A stretch of 46,138 bases of DNA from JAUNKE01 sp041853585 (GTDB lineage: Bacteria; Bacillota; Clostridia; Peptostreptococcales; Filifactoraceae): contig JBGZSM010000051.1 of the NCBI GenBank assembly GCA_041853585.1, positions 1 to 46,138 on the forward strand, in the 5' to 3' direction. Within the stretch, counting starts at the first letter, position 1, and each line of letters opens with the position of its first letter. Below, piece by piece: positions 26,975 to 34,660 of this stretch. A program made the position numbers and the translations under genes. A model generated the notes under the pieces. That model did not search any database and was not told where the DNA came from. It saw nothing but the letters and a program-made list of their open reading frames with translations.

Positions 26975-27011
26975 ATGCGCAATGGCTTCTAAAATCCGTT
27001 GCGCATTTTTG
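26975..27011 (+). terminator. Terminator after the methionine sulfoxide reductase gene
   Basis: An 11-bp stem, ATGCGCAATGG (26975-26985) with CCGTTGCGCAT (26996-27006), is followed by TTTTT. Confidence 0.88.
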
Positions 27012-27020
27012 AACTCTTCC

Positions 27021-27049
27021 TTGACAAAATGAGAATAAATCCTTATAAT
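27021..27049 (+). promoter_or_regulatory. Promoter of the corrinoid uptake operon
   Basis: TTGACA (27021-27026) and TATAAT (27044-27049) are both perfect and 17 bases apart, just upstream of the second cobalamin riboswitch. Confidence 0.92.
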
Positions 27050-27059
27050 AGGTTTCGTT

Positions 27060-27204
27060 GAATAGGTTCATTTACTGATTAAAAGGGAAGTTTGGTGAAA
27101 GTCCAACACGATCCCGTCGCTGTAAGAGTGTAGTTTTTCATTTGCCACTGAGCAATCGGGAAGGCGAAAAATGTGATTGCTCGAGTCAGAATACCTGCCT
27201 ATTT
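27060..27204 (+). promoter_or_regulatory. Cobalamin riboswitch upstream of btuFCD
   Basis: AAAAGGGAAGTTTGGTGAAAG, the CGCTGTAAG segment, GCCACTG near 27145, CGGGAAGG near 27158 and GAGTCAGAATACCTGCC appear in order. P1 pairs GAATAGG (27060-27066) with CCTATTT (27198-27204). It is followed by a terminator and transporter genes. It is a second B12 sensor in this window, with a loop sequence clearly different from the one at 2451. Confidence 0.95.
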
Positions 27205-27211
27205 CAAACTG

Positions 27212-27264
27212 CACTTTACGAGCGATGAAGTCAGACTTTTTGTCCTGCGTAAAGTGGGATTTTT
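27212..27264 (+). terminator. Riboswitch expression-platform terminator before btuF
   Basis: CACTTTACG (27212-27220) pairs perfectly with CGTAAAGTG (27248-27256), followed by GGATTTTTTTATT. It would stop transcription when the aptamer is cobalamin-bound. Confidence 0.87.
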
Positions 27265-27288
27265 TTATTGAAAAAATTTGGAGGAGTT

Positions 27289-28317
27289 ATGAAGAAAAAA
27301 CTGTTGGGATTAATTTCCTTAATGATGATTACGATGATGTTATTCGGTTGTGCGAAGCAGGAGAGCGGGCAGGAGAATAATGCTCAGCAACCTGCGCAGA
27401 ATCAGCAAACGGAGCAAACGGAGAAAAAGGAAGAGAGCGGACATTATCCGGTAACCATTACCACATACAATCATGCGGGCGAGCCGATTGAAATGACTTT
27501 TGACAAGGCGCCGGAGAAGGTGGTTGCAATCTATCAGAGTCCGATTGAGACGATGCTTGCACTTGGATTGGAAGATAGAGTGGAACTTGCCGTAATGCTG
27601 GATGATCCGGTGAAGGATGAATACAAAGCCGGTTTTGAAAAAATCAAATATCAGGAGGAGCGTCCAAGCAAGGAAGAAGTGATTGCGATGGAGCCGGATA
27701 TGATTTTGAGCTGGAATTCTTTGTTCAGCGAGAAAAATTACGGTGATGTCGGATTCTGGAATGAGCGAGATATCAAAACCTATATTTGGCAAAATGCGGG
27801 TCTAAAGAAGCCGAACACTTTGGATAACGAATATCAGGATATTCTTAACATCGGAAAAATCTTTGATGTGGAAGACAAAGCGCAGGCGATTGTCGATCAG
27901 ATGAAATCGGAAATCGAAACGGCAAAGAAAAAGGTGGAAGGCAAGGAAAAAGTTCGTGCCATCATCGTGGAAGTTGAAAAAGAAGGACAATTTCGTGTTT
28001 ACGGAAAAGATACAATCGGTGGAGATATTGCGATGCAAGTTGGAGCAGAGCTTGTCGGTGCGGAAGAAAAATCCATCGGCAAAGAGAAGCTGATTGAGCT
28101 GAATCCGGATGTGATTTTCTCCGTTTACTATGGAGATTCCATCGTGCGTGACCAGTCTACTGAAAGCATCGTGAAGGATGAGGCGCTGAAAAATGTTTCC
28201 GCCGTTTCAAATAACCGCGTTCATCCAATCGTGTTGAGTGAAGTTTATGCGAGTGGTGTGAGAACTTATGACGGCATCAAGACCATCATAGCGGGACTTT
28301 ATCCGGAGATGGCATAA
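27289..28317 (+). CDS. btuF: Corrinoid ABC transporter substrate-binding lipoprotein
   Basis: The 342-residue surface lipoprotein captures the ligand for import. Its signal peptide ends in the lipobox LFGC, followed by a Gln/Glu/Lys-rich linker. The mature part has the TroA-like two-lobe pattern: PEKVVAIYQSPIETMLALGLEDRV near the start, EPDMILSWNSLF, and a C-terminal lobe with GGDIAMQVGAELVGAEEKSIGKEKLIELNPDVIF. I use ATG 27289, after GGAGG; an upstream in-frame ATG at 27268 lies before that site. Corrinoid specificity is inferred from the riboswitch, since related proteins bind haem or siderophores. Confidence 0.88.
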   Translation: MKKKLLGLISLMMITMMLFGCAKQESGQENNAQQPAQNQQTEQTEKKEESGHYPVTITTYNHAGEPIEMTFDKAPEKVVAIYQSPIETMLALGLEDRVELAVMLDDPVKDEYKAGFEKIKYQEERPSKEEVIAMEPDMILSWNSLFSEKNYGDVGFWNERDIKTYIWQNAGLKKPNTLDNEYQDILNIGKIFDVEDKAQAIVDQMKSEIETAKKKVEGKEKVRAIIVEVEKEGQFRVYGKDTIGGDIAMQVGAELVGAEEKSIGKEKLIELNPDVIFSVYYGDSIVRDQSTESIVKDEALKNVSAVSNNRVHPIVLSEVYASGVRTYDGIKTIIAGLYPEMA

Positions 28318-29402
28318 TGCGAAACAAAAAGGACAATGGAGCGCTGAAGATTGTATTTTTTTCTTCAGCGCTTGCTGTTTTAACGGGAATCGTATTGTTG
28401 TCGATCATCGTTTCAGTGGGGCTCGGCTCCGTTGATATTTCGGTGGCTGAAATCTGGTCGATTATTCGTTTCAAAATGTTCGGAGCGGGCAGCATCGACG
28501 CTATCAAAAAATCGACGGTGGATATCGTATGGCTTGTGCGTTTACCGAGAATTATTTTGGCGGTGCTCTGCGGAATCGGACTTTCGACAACCGGAGTCAT
28601 CATGCAGGCAACGGTCAAAAACTCGTTGGCGGATCCATATATTTTGGGCGTTTCCTCCGGTGCATCTTTCGGAGCAACCCTTGCGATTACAGTGATGGTA
28701 TCGCTGGGCGCAACCGCATGGCTGGGGCCGAATTTCATCGGGATTGCGGCTTGTGCGATGGCATTTGCGGCATCCTTGCTCGTGATGGGGATTGCCAATA
28801 TCAAAGGGCGTGCCAATTCAGTAAAATTATTGATGGCGGGGGTGGCCATCAGCAGTATTTTTTCGGCATTCTCCAGCTTCTTGATTTTTACGGCAAAAGA
28901 CAGAGAAGCGATGCGTACCGTCTCCTTTTGGCTGATGGGCGGTTTTTCAGGAGCGAAATGGGAAGAAATTAAAGTGCTTGCCGTCATCGTCTTTTTAGCG
29001 CTGATATTTTTTATCACGCAATATCGCACGCTCAATCTGATGCTCTTGGGCGATGATGTGTCGATAACTTTGGGGAAAGATTTACACCGCTATCGAATCA
29101 CCTATCTGTTGATTTGCTCAGTGATGATAGGATTTTTGGTCTATAACGCGGGGATTGTCGGTTTCGTCGGCTTAATCGTTCCGCATATCGCAAGAATTTT
29201 TTGGGGTACGAATCACCGAAATGTGTTGCCGGCTTCAGCATTGATTGGTGCCATCATTTTGATATGGGCGGATGTGTTTGCGAGAACCGGCATCAACGGC
29301 AGCGGGGAAATACCGGTCGGCGTTGTCATTTCACTTATCGGAGCGCCGGTATTTTTATATTTACTCATTAATAAAGAATATGGATTTGGAGGGAAGGGAT
29401 AA
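28317..29402 (+). CDS. btuC: Corrinoid ABC transporter permease
   Basis: The 361-residue FecCD/BtuC-type permease has about ten membrane spans. Typical segments are LPRIILAVLCGIGLSTTGVIMQ, NSLADPYILGVSSGASFGATL, the FWLMGGFSGAKW loop and VGFVGLIVPHIAR, the coupling-helix region. Its ATG overlaps the stop of the binding-protein gene (TAATG), indicating coupled translation. It would form the membrane channel with the ATPase encoded next. Confidence 0.92.
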   Translation: MRNKKDNGALKIVFFSSALAVLTGIVLLSIIVSVGLGSVDISVAEIWSIIRFKMFGAGSIDAIKKSTVDIVWLVRLPRIILAVLCGIGLSTTGVIMQATVKNSLADPYILGVSSGASFGATLAITVMVSLGATAWLGPNFIGIAACAMAFAASLLVMGIANIKGRANSVKLLMAGVAISSIFSAFSSFLIFTAKDREAMRTVSFWLMGGFSGAKWEEIKVLAVIVFLALIFFITQYRTLNLMLLGDDVSITLGKDLHRYRITYLLICSVMIGFLVYNAGIVGFVGLIVPHIARIFWGTNHRNVLPASALIGAIILIWADVFARTGINGSGEIPVGVVISLIGAPVFLYLLINKEYGFGGKG

Positions 29403-30157
29403 TGTTTGAAGTCAAAAATCTTGTCTTCGGCTACGATGACAAAAATATTCTTAAAGACATCAGCCTGACCATCCAAAACTATAAAATGGTAGGTATCATC
29501 GGACCGAACGGCTCCGGAAAAAGTACCTTGCTCAAATGTATCTATCGTGTGCTCAAACCGCAAGGGACGATTCTTTTTGACGGAAAAAATCTGAACGATT
29601 ACAGCTTCAGGGAGAGCGCGCAGAAAATGGCGGTCGTTGCACAGCATAATGACTCGTCCTTCGATTTTAATGTGTTGGAGATGGTGCTGATTGGCCGCTC
29701 GCCGCACAAAAAATTTATGGAGCGTGAAAATCATCAGGATATCGAGATGGCTTATGATGCGCTTCGAACGGTCGATATGTTCGACTTTGCTAATCGCAGC
29801 TTTTCTTCGCTCTCCGGCGGTGAAAAACAGCGCATCGTATTGGCTCGCGCATTGGTGCAAAATACAAAATGCTTGATTTTGGATGAGCCGACCAATCATC
29901 TGGATATCAAACATCAATTACATTTTATGCAGGTGGCGAAAGATTTGGATGCGACGGTAATTTCCGCCATTCACGATTTGAATATCGCCACGATGTATTG
30001 CGACTATATCTTTGCGCTCAAAGACGGCGAAATTTTGGATAGCGGCGTACCGGAGAAAGTCATCAATGAGAATCTCATTCAGAAACTCTACGGCGTGCGA
30101 TCCAAAGTTATGTTGGATGAAGAAATCGGAAAGCTTCATATTATGTATCGAACATAG
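29402..30157 (+). CDS. btuD: Corrinoid ABC transporter ATP-binding protein
   Basis: The 251-residue ATPase has Walker A GPNGSGKST near residue 36, the Q-loop AQHND, signature LSGGEKQ, Walker B CLILDEPTNHLD and the switch histidine in AIHDLN. It is of the FepC/BtuD subgroup and overlaps the permease gene by one base. It powers uptake and belongs to the riboswitch-controlled operon that ends at the terminator at 30186. Confidence 0.92.
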   Translation: MFEVKNLVFGYDDKNILKDISLTIQNYKMVGIIGPNGSGKSTLLKCIYRVLKPQGTILFDGKNLNDYSFRESAQKMAVVAQHNDSSFDFNVLEMVLIGRSPHKKFMERENHQDIEMAYDALRTVDMFDFANRSFSSLSGGEKQRIVLARALVQNTKCLILDEPTNHLDIKHQLHFMQVAKDLDATVISAIHDLNIATMYCDYIFALKDGEILDSGVPEKVINENLIQKLYGVRSKVMLDEEIGKLHIMYRT

Positions 30158-30185
30158 AAGCTGCAAGAAGCTTTCAAACCGAAAG

Positions 30186-30231
30186 AATAGAAAACACCGA
30201 GTCCTTTTCGGATTCGGTGTTTTCTATTATA
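30186..30231. terminator. Bidirectional terminator between btuD and the radical SAM gene
   Basis: A 19-bp stem (30186-30204 with 30210-30228; one G-U pair) lies between convergent genes and overlaps the stop codon of the minus-strand gene. A-rich and T-rich flanks serve both directions. Confidence 0.88.
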
Positions 30232-31099
30232 AACGACGAAATCGCTCATCCTTGAGCAGCGAAAGGTCTTCTTTTACTTCTTCAAGCTCTTTCAGCATCA
30301 TCGGGATATCCTGATTCAATGTACCGGAGAGTGCAAAGTAGTTGGACGCATGGTTGCATCGGAATACCGAGCCCTGCGAATCGATGGTTTTTAGAAAAAT
30401 CGTCATTTCATCGACGATTTCTTCGGCGCTCAGTGGAATAAACTCGCCGTTTTGATATAAATCGTAAAGCGGCGTGCCTCGCTCAATCATCAGCGATAAG
30501 AATCCGATATAATGCGGCTTCATTTTACTGAGAGCTTCGGCGGTACGGATGGCATGGCTCTCTTTTTTTGCCGAGCCGCCCAATCCGGATATGACCGTAA
30601 CCGACAGCGTGATGCCGGATTGCATCAGTTTGATGCCGGCCATTACAATGTCGTCGGCGGATTCTCCTTTATGAATCGATTCCAAAATTTCATCGTCGCC
30701 CGATTCCAAACCCATATAGACGATTTTGAGTCCAAGCCCATACAGCTTCTTCAAATCCTCATCCGTTTTGTTGTGAATGCTTTTGGAAGTTCCGTAGATT
30801 CCAACCCGCTCACATTCCGGAAACAATTTATTGATTTCTTCCAAAATCGGCACGAGGCGTTCCATACTCAGAATCAGCGCATCGCCATCCGCTAAAAAAA
30901 TTCGTCGAACCCTCGGATAAGCCTTTCTCGCGAAAGCAAGTTCCGCTTGAATTTCTTCAAAAGCGCGCGGACGAAATTGCTTGGATTTATACATGGAGCA
31001 GAAAGTGCATTTGTTGTGCGAGCAACCAAGCGTCGCTTGGATAATCAAACTGCGCGCCTCGCTCGGTGGGCGATAGAGCGGCATATCATAATTTATCAT
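30227..31099 (-). CDS. Radical SAM protein of unknown substrate
   Basis: The 290-residue protein has a radical SAM core. Its cysteine motif is CSHNKCTFC (C-x4-C-x2-C, near residues 26-34) rather than the usual C-x3-C-x2-C; I recall the wider spacing from a COG1032-related group annotated simply as radical SAM. Downstream features are FLADGDALIL, GIYGTSKSI, KIVYMGLESGDDEIL and TVISGLGG, typical of the partial barrel. There is no B12-binding domain. The start follows GGAGG on the minus strand. It converges on btuD and has no operon partner, so its reaction cannot be inferred. Confidence 0.85.
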   Translation of the reverse strand: MINYDMPLYRPPSEARSLIIQATLGCSHNKCTFCSMYKSKQFRPRAFEEIQAELAFARKAYPRVRRIFLADGDALILSMERLVPILEEINKLFPECERVGIYGTSKSIHNKTDEDLKKLYGLGLKIVYMGLESGDDEILESIHKGESADDIVMAGIKLMQSGITLSVTVISGLGGSAKKESHAIRTAEALSKMKPHYIGFLSLMIERGTPLYDLYQNGEFIPLSAEEIVDEMTIFLKTIDSQGSVFRCNHASNYFALSGTLNQDIPMMLKELEEVKEDLSLLKDERFRRL

Positions 31100-31555
31100 A
31101 AAAACCTCCGTAAACCTTAGATTTTTATATTATACCATATTTTTGGGACAAAAAATATGAGATTGTGTTTTGAAATTTTGCGAAACAAAACAAAAATATA
31201 TGTTCTATATTCATTGTAAATACTTCTATATAATTGACAATGGAGAAAAAATGGAATAATATAATAGCGTAGAAAATGAAATGGATAATCAAAATTGGCA
31301 ATTGGAGTTGCAAAATGGAATTCTAAAATGAGATTCGAATCGAATTTGGATTTGAAAATTTCAAGATGAAATCTGAAACAAAATTACAAATCGAATTTTG
31401 AAATTGAAAATAAAAGTATTATCATCGGGCGGATAAATCAAATGACGAGTTCGAATCTCACGGATTGATTTTAGAAAGCAATCGGAGGGATAAAATCAAA
31501 AATTCTCGAGATATGTCCGGATTCGAATTAAATTGTAAATAGAAATGGAGTAAAT
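31100..31555 (+). other. Intergenic region with likely promoter and long A/T-rich leader
   Basis: TTGACA at 31234-31239 with TAATAT at 31257-31262 (17-base spacer) is a possible plus-strand promoter for the next gene. From about 31290 to 31420 the sequence is a run of degenerate AAATTG/GAATTTGAAATT-like units with TTCGAATCGAAT palindromic pieces. I see no ORF with a ribosome site and no known riboswitch in the roughly 290-base leader. Confidence 0.45.
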
Positions 31556-32614
31556 ATGAAATTACCATCATTAAAAATCGGCGAGCTGATTGCAAAATTT
31601 CCAATCGTGCAAGGAGGTATGGGAATCGGAGTGAGCCTTTCGAATTTGGCGGGAGCGGTTGCCAAGCAGGGAGGAATCGGAGTCATCAGCGCAGCCCAGC
31701 CGGGGTATCGAGAGAAAGATTTTGCGCGGGACGCTCTTGGAGCGAATCTTCGCGCGCTGGAATATGAAATCAAAAGAGCAAAACAAATCTCCGGCGGCGG
31801 AATTATCGGAGTCAATATCATGTGCGCAGGCAATTATTATGAAGAATATGTTGCTTGCAGTATAAAAAGCGGCGCGGATATTATTTTCTCCGGAGCCGGA
31901 TTGCCGACCGATTTGCCGAAGCTGGTGGAGGGAAGCCAAGTGAAGATTGCGCCTATCGTTTCGCCGCCGAAAGCGGTTCGTACTTTGCTTCGACTTTGGG
32001 ACAAGCGATATTCCCGAACGGCCGATATGATTGTGGTTGAAGGTGCGCTTGCCGGCGGACATTTAGGATTCTCGAAAGAGGATGTCGAGCGCTTTAAAAA
32101 GGAAGGATATGACAAAGAAATTATAGAGATTATTGAAATCGCCAAAGAGTTCGGCGACAAATATAATGTAGAGATTCCCGTGATTTTCGGCGGCGGTGTT
32201 TTTGAGCGCGCGGATATTGAGCATTATCTTTCGCTTGGTTGCGCCGGCGTTCAGATGGGCACTCGATTTGTGGCAACGGTCGAATGCGATGCGAACGAAG
32301 CTTTCAAGCAAGCGTATGTAAATGCCGCTGCGGAAGATGTAATCATCACCAAGACGCCGGTCGGCATGCCGGGGAGGGCGATCAAAAATCAGTTGCTCCG
32401 CGAGATCGAAATTGAAAAACAAAAAATCAAAGCCTGTTATCAATGTTTGCAAAGCTGTGATAGAGCCAATATTCCTTATTGCATTACGACGGCGCTGATT
32501 TCGGCGGTGAGAGGAGAACTCGACAAGGCACTTATTTTCTGCGGAGAAAATGTCAGCCGAATCAAAGAGATCATCACCGTTGAAAAATTATTTGCCGAAC
32601 TTTGCGCCGAATGA
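31556..32614 (+). CDS. Nitronate monooxygenase-like FMN flavoprotein (NPD/FabK superfamily)
   Basis: The 352-residue TIM-barrel flavoprotein has PIVQGGMGIGVSLSNLAGAVA at its start. VVEGALAGGHLGF contains the histidine that is catalytic in nitronate monooxygenases, and the FMN-phosphate region is IPVIFGGGVFERADIEHYLSLG-AGVQMGTRF. A C-terminal CYQCLQSCD...IPYC cysteine cluster is typical of one NPD subgroup and could bind metal. The alternative enoyl-ACP reductase FabK is less likely because of this tail and the lack of fatty-acid genes nearby. The RBS is modest (TGGAG). It is a single gene. Confidence 0.83.
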   Translation: MKLPSLKIGELIAKFPIVQGGMGIGVSLSNLAGAVAKQGGIGVISAAQPGYREKDFARDALGANLRALEYEIKRAKQISGGGIIGVNIMCAGNYYEEYVACSIKSGADIIFSGAGLPTDLPKLVEGSQVKIAPIVSPPKAVRTLLRLWDKRYSRTADMIVVEGALAGGHLGFSKEDVERFKKEGYDKEIIEIIEIAKEFGDKYNVEIPVIFGGGVFERADIEHYLSLGCAGVQMGTRFVATVECDANEAFKQAYVNAAAEDVIITKTPVGMPGRAIKNQLLREIEIEKQKIKACYQCLQSCDRANIPYCITTALISAVRGELDKALIFCGENVSRIKEIITVEKLFAELCAE

Positions 32615-32706
32615 TTTTCGATTCTATAATTTAAGAATATCTTCCTTTATATATGCGATTCCTGTTGCAAAAAGCGGTAATGTTTCCACTTGCTGCAATC
32701 ATGGCG

Positions 32707-32756
32707 ATGCCGTTTTCTTTTCTGCGGGGGTAAGACGGCATATCGGATTTTTATTT
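32707..32756 (+). terminator. Possible terminator after the flavoprotein gene
   Basis: ATGCCGT (32707-32713) pairs with ACGGCAT (32735-32741) across a 21-base loop and ATCGGATTTTTATTT follows. The wide loop and broken T run make it weak. The rest of 32615-32823 shows nothing else I can name. Confidence 0.35.
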
Positions 32757-32823
32757 ACCTGACTCTTTATATTTTGACAGCTTGAAGAGATGAGAAAAAT
32801 TTTTGTTGAAAAGCAAAAAAGGT

Positions 32824-32852
32824 TTGACAATTGTTGCCTTCTTTGATAGAAT
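32824..32852 (+). promoter_or_regulatory. Promoter of rplU-prp-rpmA
   Basis: TTGACA (32824-32829) and TAGAAT (32847-32852) are spaced by 17 bases. Confidence 0.82.
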
Positions 32853-32857
32853 AAATC

Positions 32858-32925
32858 GGTAAACATTCCGCACGAAACGGGTTGAAACTCAAAAGAGTAC
32901 CTGAATAGGCGAGACTTATTATGAG
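32858..32925 (+). promoter_or_regulatory. Putative L21-type ribosomal leader
   Basis: The leader contains ATTCCGCACGAAACGGGTTGAAACTC, then GTACCTGAATAGGCGAGACTT, just before the GGAGG of rplU. The ACCTGA-TAGGCGAGAC segment in front of rplU recalls the Firmicutes L21 leader. It was identified by eye only. Confidence 0.55.
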
Positions 32926-32936
32926 GAGGTGTTCAA

Positions 32937-33233
32937 ATGTACGCAATTATCGAAACCGGTGGTAAGCAGTATATGGCAAAGGTGGGAGATACTCTTTTTG
33001 TTGAAAAGCTTGATGCAAACGAAGGAGATACTGTCACTCTAAAAGCGGTTGCTGTTTCAGGAGATTCCGGATTGAAAACCGGAGATGAAGCAGGCAATGT
33101 TACTGCGAAGGTTGTAGCTCACGGGAAAGCGAAAAAAATTATCGTTTTCAAATACAAGCCGAAAAAAGATTACAGAAGAAAGCAAGGGCACAGACAACCA
33201 TACACGAAGATTACAGTAGAAGCAATCAACTAA
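32937..33233 (+). CDS. rplU: 50S ribosomal protein L21
   Basis: The 98-residue protein starts MYAIIETGGKQYMAKVGDTLFVEKL and ends with the basic KYKPKKDYRRKQGHRQPYTKI typical of L21. It binds 23S rRNA in the large subunit. It is first in rplU-prp-rpmA, and its stop overlaps the start of prp. Confidence 0.98.
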   Translation: MYAIIETGGKQYMAKVGDTLFVEKLDANEGDTVTLKAVAVSGDSGLKTGDEAGNVTAKVVAHGKAKKIIVFKYKPKKDYRRKQGHRQPYTKITVEAIN

Positions 33234-33574
33234 TGGTTACTGTAACGACGACCAGAGACCTGCACGGAAATATATATATAATAGAAGTAACAGGTCATGC
33301 CGAGCAGGCAAAACACGGACAGGACATCGTCTGTTCCGCGGTATCCGTTTTGACAATGGCGACACTCAACGGCTTAACCGATGTGGTGAAAGCGGATGTG
33401 GATTATATTGTTGAAGAGGGATATGTAAAAATCAAAGTTGATATTAACAACATGAATGATACTATAAAAGCATTACTGGAGACTTTTGAGCTGGGCATCG
33501 CTGCACTGCTTGAAGATTACGGCCGGTATGTCAAACTAGTAAAGAAGGAGGTGCAACCAAATGATAAAGATTAA
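33233..33574 (+). CDS. prp: Ribosomal-processing cysteine protease Prp
   Basis: The 113-residue protease removes the N-terminal extension of ribosomal protein L27 in Firmicutes. The catalytic pair is H22 (TGHAE) and C34 (DIVCSAVS), at the same positions as in S. aureus Prp. Its start overlaps the rplU stop by one base, and its own end overlaps the start of rpmA. The substrate gene therefore lies directly downstream, with the expected cleavage motif. Confidence 0.94.
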   Translation: MVTVTTTRDLHGNIYIIEVTGHAEQAKHGQDIVCSAVSVLTMATLNGLTDVVKADVDYIVEEGYVKIKVDINNMNDTIKALLETFELGIAALLEDYGRYVKLVKKEVQPNDKD

Positions 33575-33839
33575 TCTGCAACTTTTTGCGAGTAAAAAAG
33601 GAGTTGGTTCTTCAAAGAACGGTCGCGATTCCAAGTCAAAAAGACTGGGTGTTAAGAAGTTTGATGGAGAGGTTGTTTCAGCTGGTTCAATTATTATTAG
33701 ACAAAGAGGAACAAAAATTCATCCGGGAACAAATGTAGGTAGAGGTGGCGACGACACACTATTTGCTATGATTGACGGAAAAGTGAAATTTGAAGTTAAA
33801 GACAAAAAACGCAAGCAGGTAAGCATTTACCCTGCTTAA
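33561..33839 (+). CDS. rpmA: 50S ribosomal protein L27 with Prp-cleaved N-terminal extension
   Basis: The 92-residue L27 starts MIKINLQLFASKKG. The LQLFA/SKKG junction matches the site where Prp cuts to expose the mature N-terminus that reaches the peptidyl-transferase centre. The body is typical: GVGSSKNGRDS, RLGVKKFDGE, RQRGTKIHPG-NVGRGGDDTLFA. It overlaps prp by 14 bases and is preceded by AAGGAGGTG within prp. Confidence 0.97.
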   Translation: MIKINLQLFASKKGVGSSKNGRDSKSKRLGVKKFDGEVVSAGSIIIRQRGTKIHPGTNVGRGGDDTLFAMIDGKVKFEVKDKKRKQVSIYPA

Positions 33840-33853
33840 GAAAAGGAATGAAG

Positions 33854-33876
33854 GGGTGCATAGCACCCTTTTTTTA
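33854..33876 (+). terminator. Terminator after rpmA
   Basis: A 6-bp G/C-rich stem, GGGTGC (33854-33859) with GCACCC (33863-33868), has a 3-base loop and is followed by TTTTTTT. Confidence 0.87.
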
Positions 33877-33881
33877 TAGCT

Positions 33882-34349
33882 ATGGCAATAAATATTGTAC
33901 TCGTGGAGCCGGAAATCCCGCAAAACACCGGCAATATCATTCGCACCTGTGCGTGCACAAGTGCCAAACTTCATTTGATTCGTCCGCTCGGATTCAGTAT
34001 GGACGAGCGAAGCCTCAAGAGAGCCGGATTGGATTATATCGATTTGGTCGAAATTTATTATTACGACAGCTTTGAGGAATTTGAGCAAAAAAATCCGGGG
34101 AATTATTTTTTGTTTTCGACAAAGGCGAGTCGTCTTTACACCGAGGTTGAATATCCGAAAGACTGTTATTTGATTTTCGGAAAAGAAACGGCGGGGCTCA
34201 GCGCGACGATTCGTGAAAAATATGAAGAGCAACTCGTAAAGCTTCCGATGCTGCCGTCGGAGAGAATTCGCTCGCTCAATTTATCCAATACGGTTTGTGT
34301 TGCAGTTTTTGAAGCAATACGACAAATTCAACCTCAAAATCTGATATGA
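33882..34349 (+). CDS. trmL: tRNA (cytidine/uridine-34-2'-O)-methyltransferase
   Basis: The 155-residue SPOUT methyltransferase modifies the wobble ribose of certain leucine tRNAs. Family motifs are NIVLVEPEIPQNTGNIIRTCACT, the IRPLGFSMDE segment, LIFGKETAGL and IRSLNLSNTV near the C-terminal knot. It begins only a few bases after the rpmA terminator's T run and I see no good ribosome site, so it probably depends on readthrough or an unrecognised promoter. Confidence 0.92.
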   Translation: MAINIVLVEPEIPQNTGNIIRTCACTSAKLHLIRPLGFSMDERSLKRAGLDYIDLVEIYYYDSFEEFEQKNPGNYFLFSTKASRLYTEVEYPKDCYLIFGKETAGLSATIREKYEEQLVKLPMLPSERIRSLNLSNTVCVAVFEAIRQIQPQNLI

Positions 34350-34422
34350 GCTGGATGAAAAACAAATGTTAAACTTTGTTAAGCTCGAATATAAAAAAGT
34401 AATACTTTTTATGTTTTTTCTA

Positions 34423-34451
34423 TTGATATTTTTTTGCTTTTATATTAAAAT
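34423..34451 (+). promoter_or_regulatory. Promoter of the glycine reductase operon
   Basis: TTGATA (34423-34428) and TAAAAT (34446-34451), each one mismatch from consensus, are 17 bases apart, about 50 bases before the glycine aptamer. Confidence 0.75.
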
Positions 34452-34496
34452 GAATTATAGAGAGAAACATTTTGAAATGCAATACTAAGTTGTACG

Positions 34497-34604
34497 ATAA
34501 GCTAGGGAGAGAGCAATAGCCACCGAAGGGACAAGCCGATAATTGCCAATTATCAGGTGAAATTCTCAGGTAAAAGAACGTAGCTTTGACAGCACTCTGG
34601 TTTT
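34497..34604 (+). promoter_or_regulatory. Glycine riboswitch, single aptamer
   Basis: GGGAGAGAGC, GCCACCGAAGGGACAAGCC, a variable stem (GATAATTGCCAATTATC), ATTCTCAGGTAAAAGAACG and GACAGCACTCTGG occur in order, matching the glycine aptamer core. Only one aptamer is evident; the 34452-34496 stretch lacks the CCGAAGG and CTCAGG elements of a second. The terminator directly downstream shares sequence space with the aptamer's 3' end. An ON switch by glycine would suit a glycine-consuming operon. Confidence 0.88.
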
Positions 34605-34607
34605 ACA

Positions 34608-34640
34608 GGGAATCGAGGCGCGATTCCCTTATTTTTTTAT
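34608..34640 (+). terminator. Glycine riboswitch terminator
   Basis: A perfect 8-bp stem, GGGAATCG (34608-34615) with CGATTCCC (34621-34628), is followed by TTATTTTTTTAT. It lies between the aptamer and grdX. Confidence 0.87.
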
Positions 34641-34660
34641 TTATAAGGAAAACGATAAGC

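Noticed and set aside
34452..34496. Second upstream glycine aptamer
   Set aside because: The stretch is too short and lacks the conserved CCGAAGG and CTCAGG blocks.
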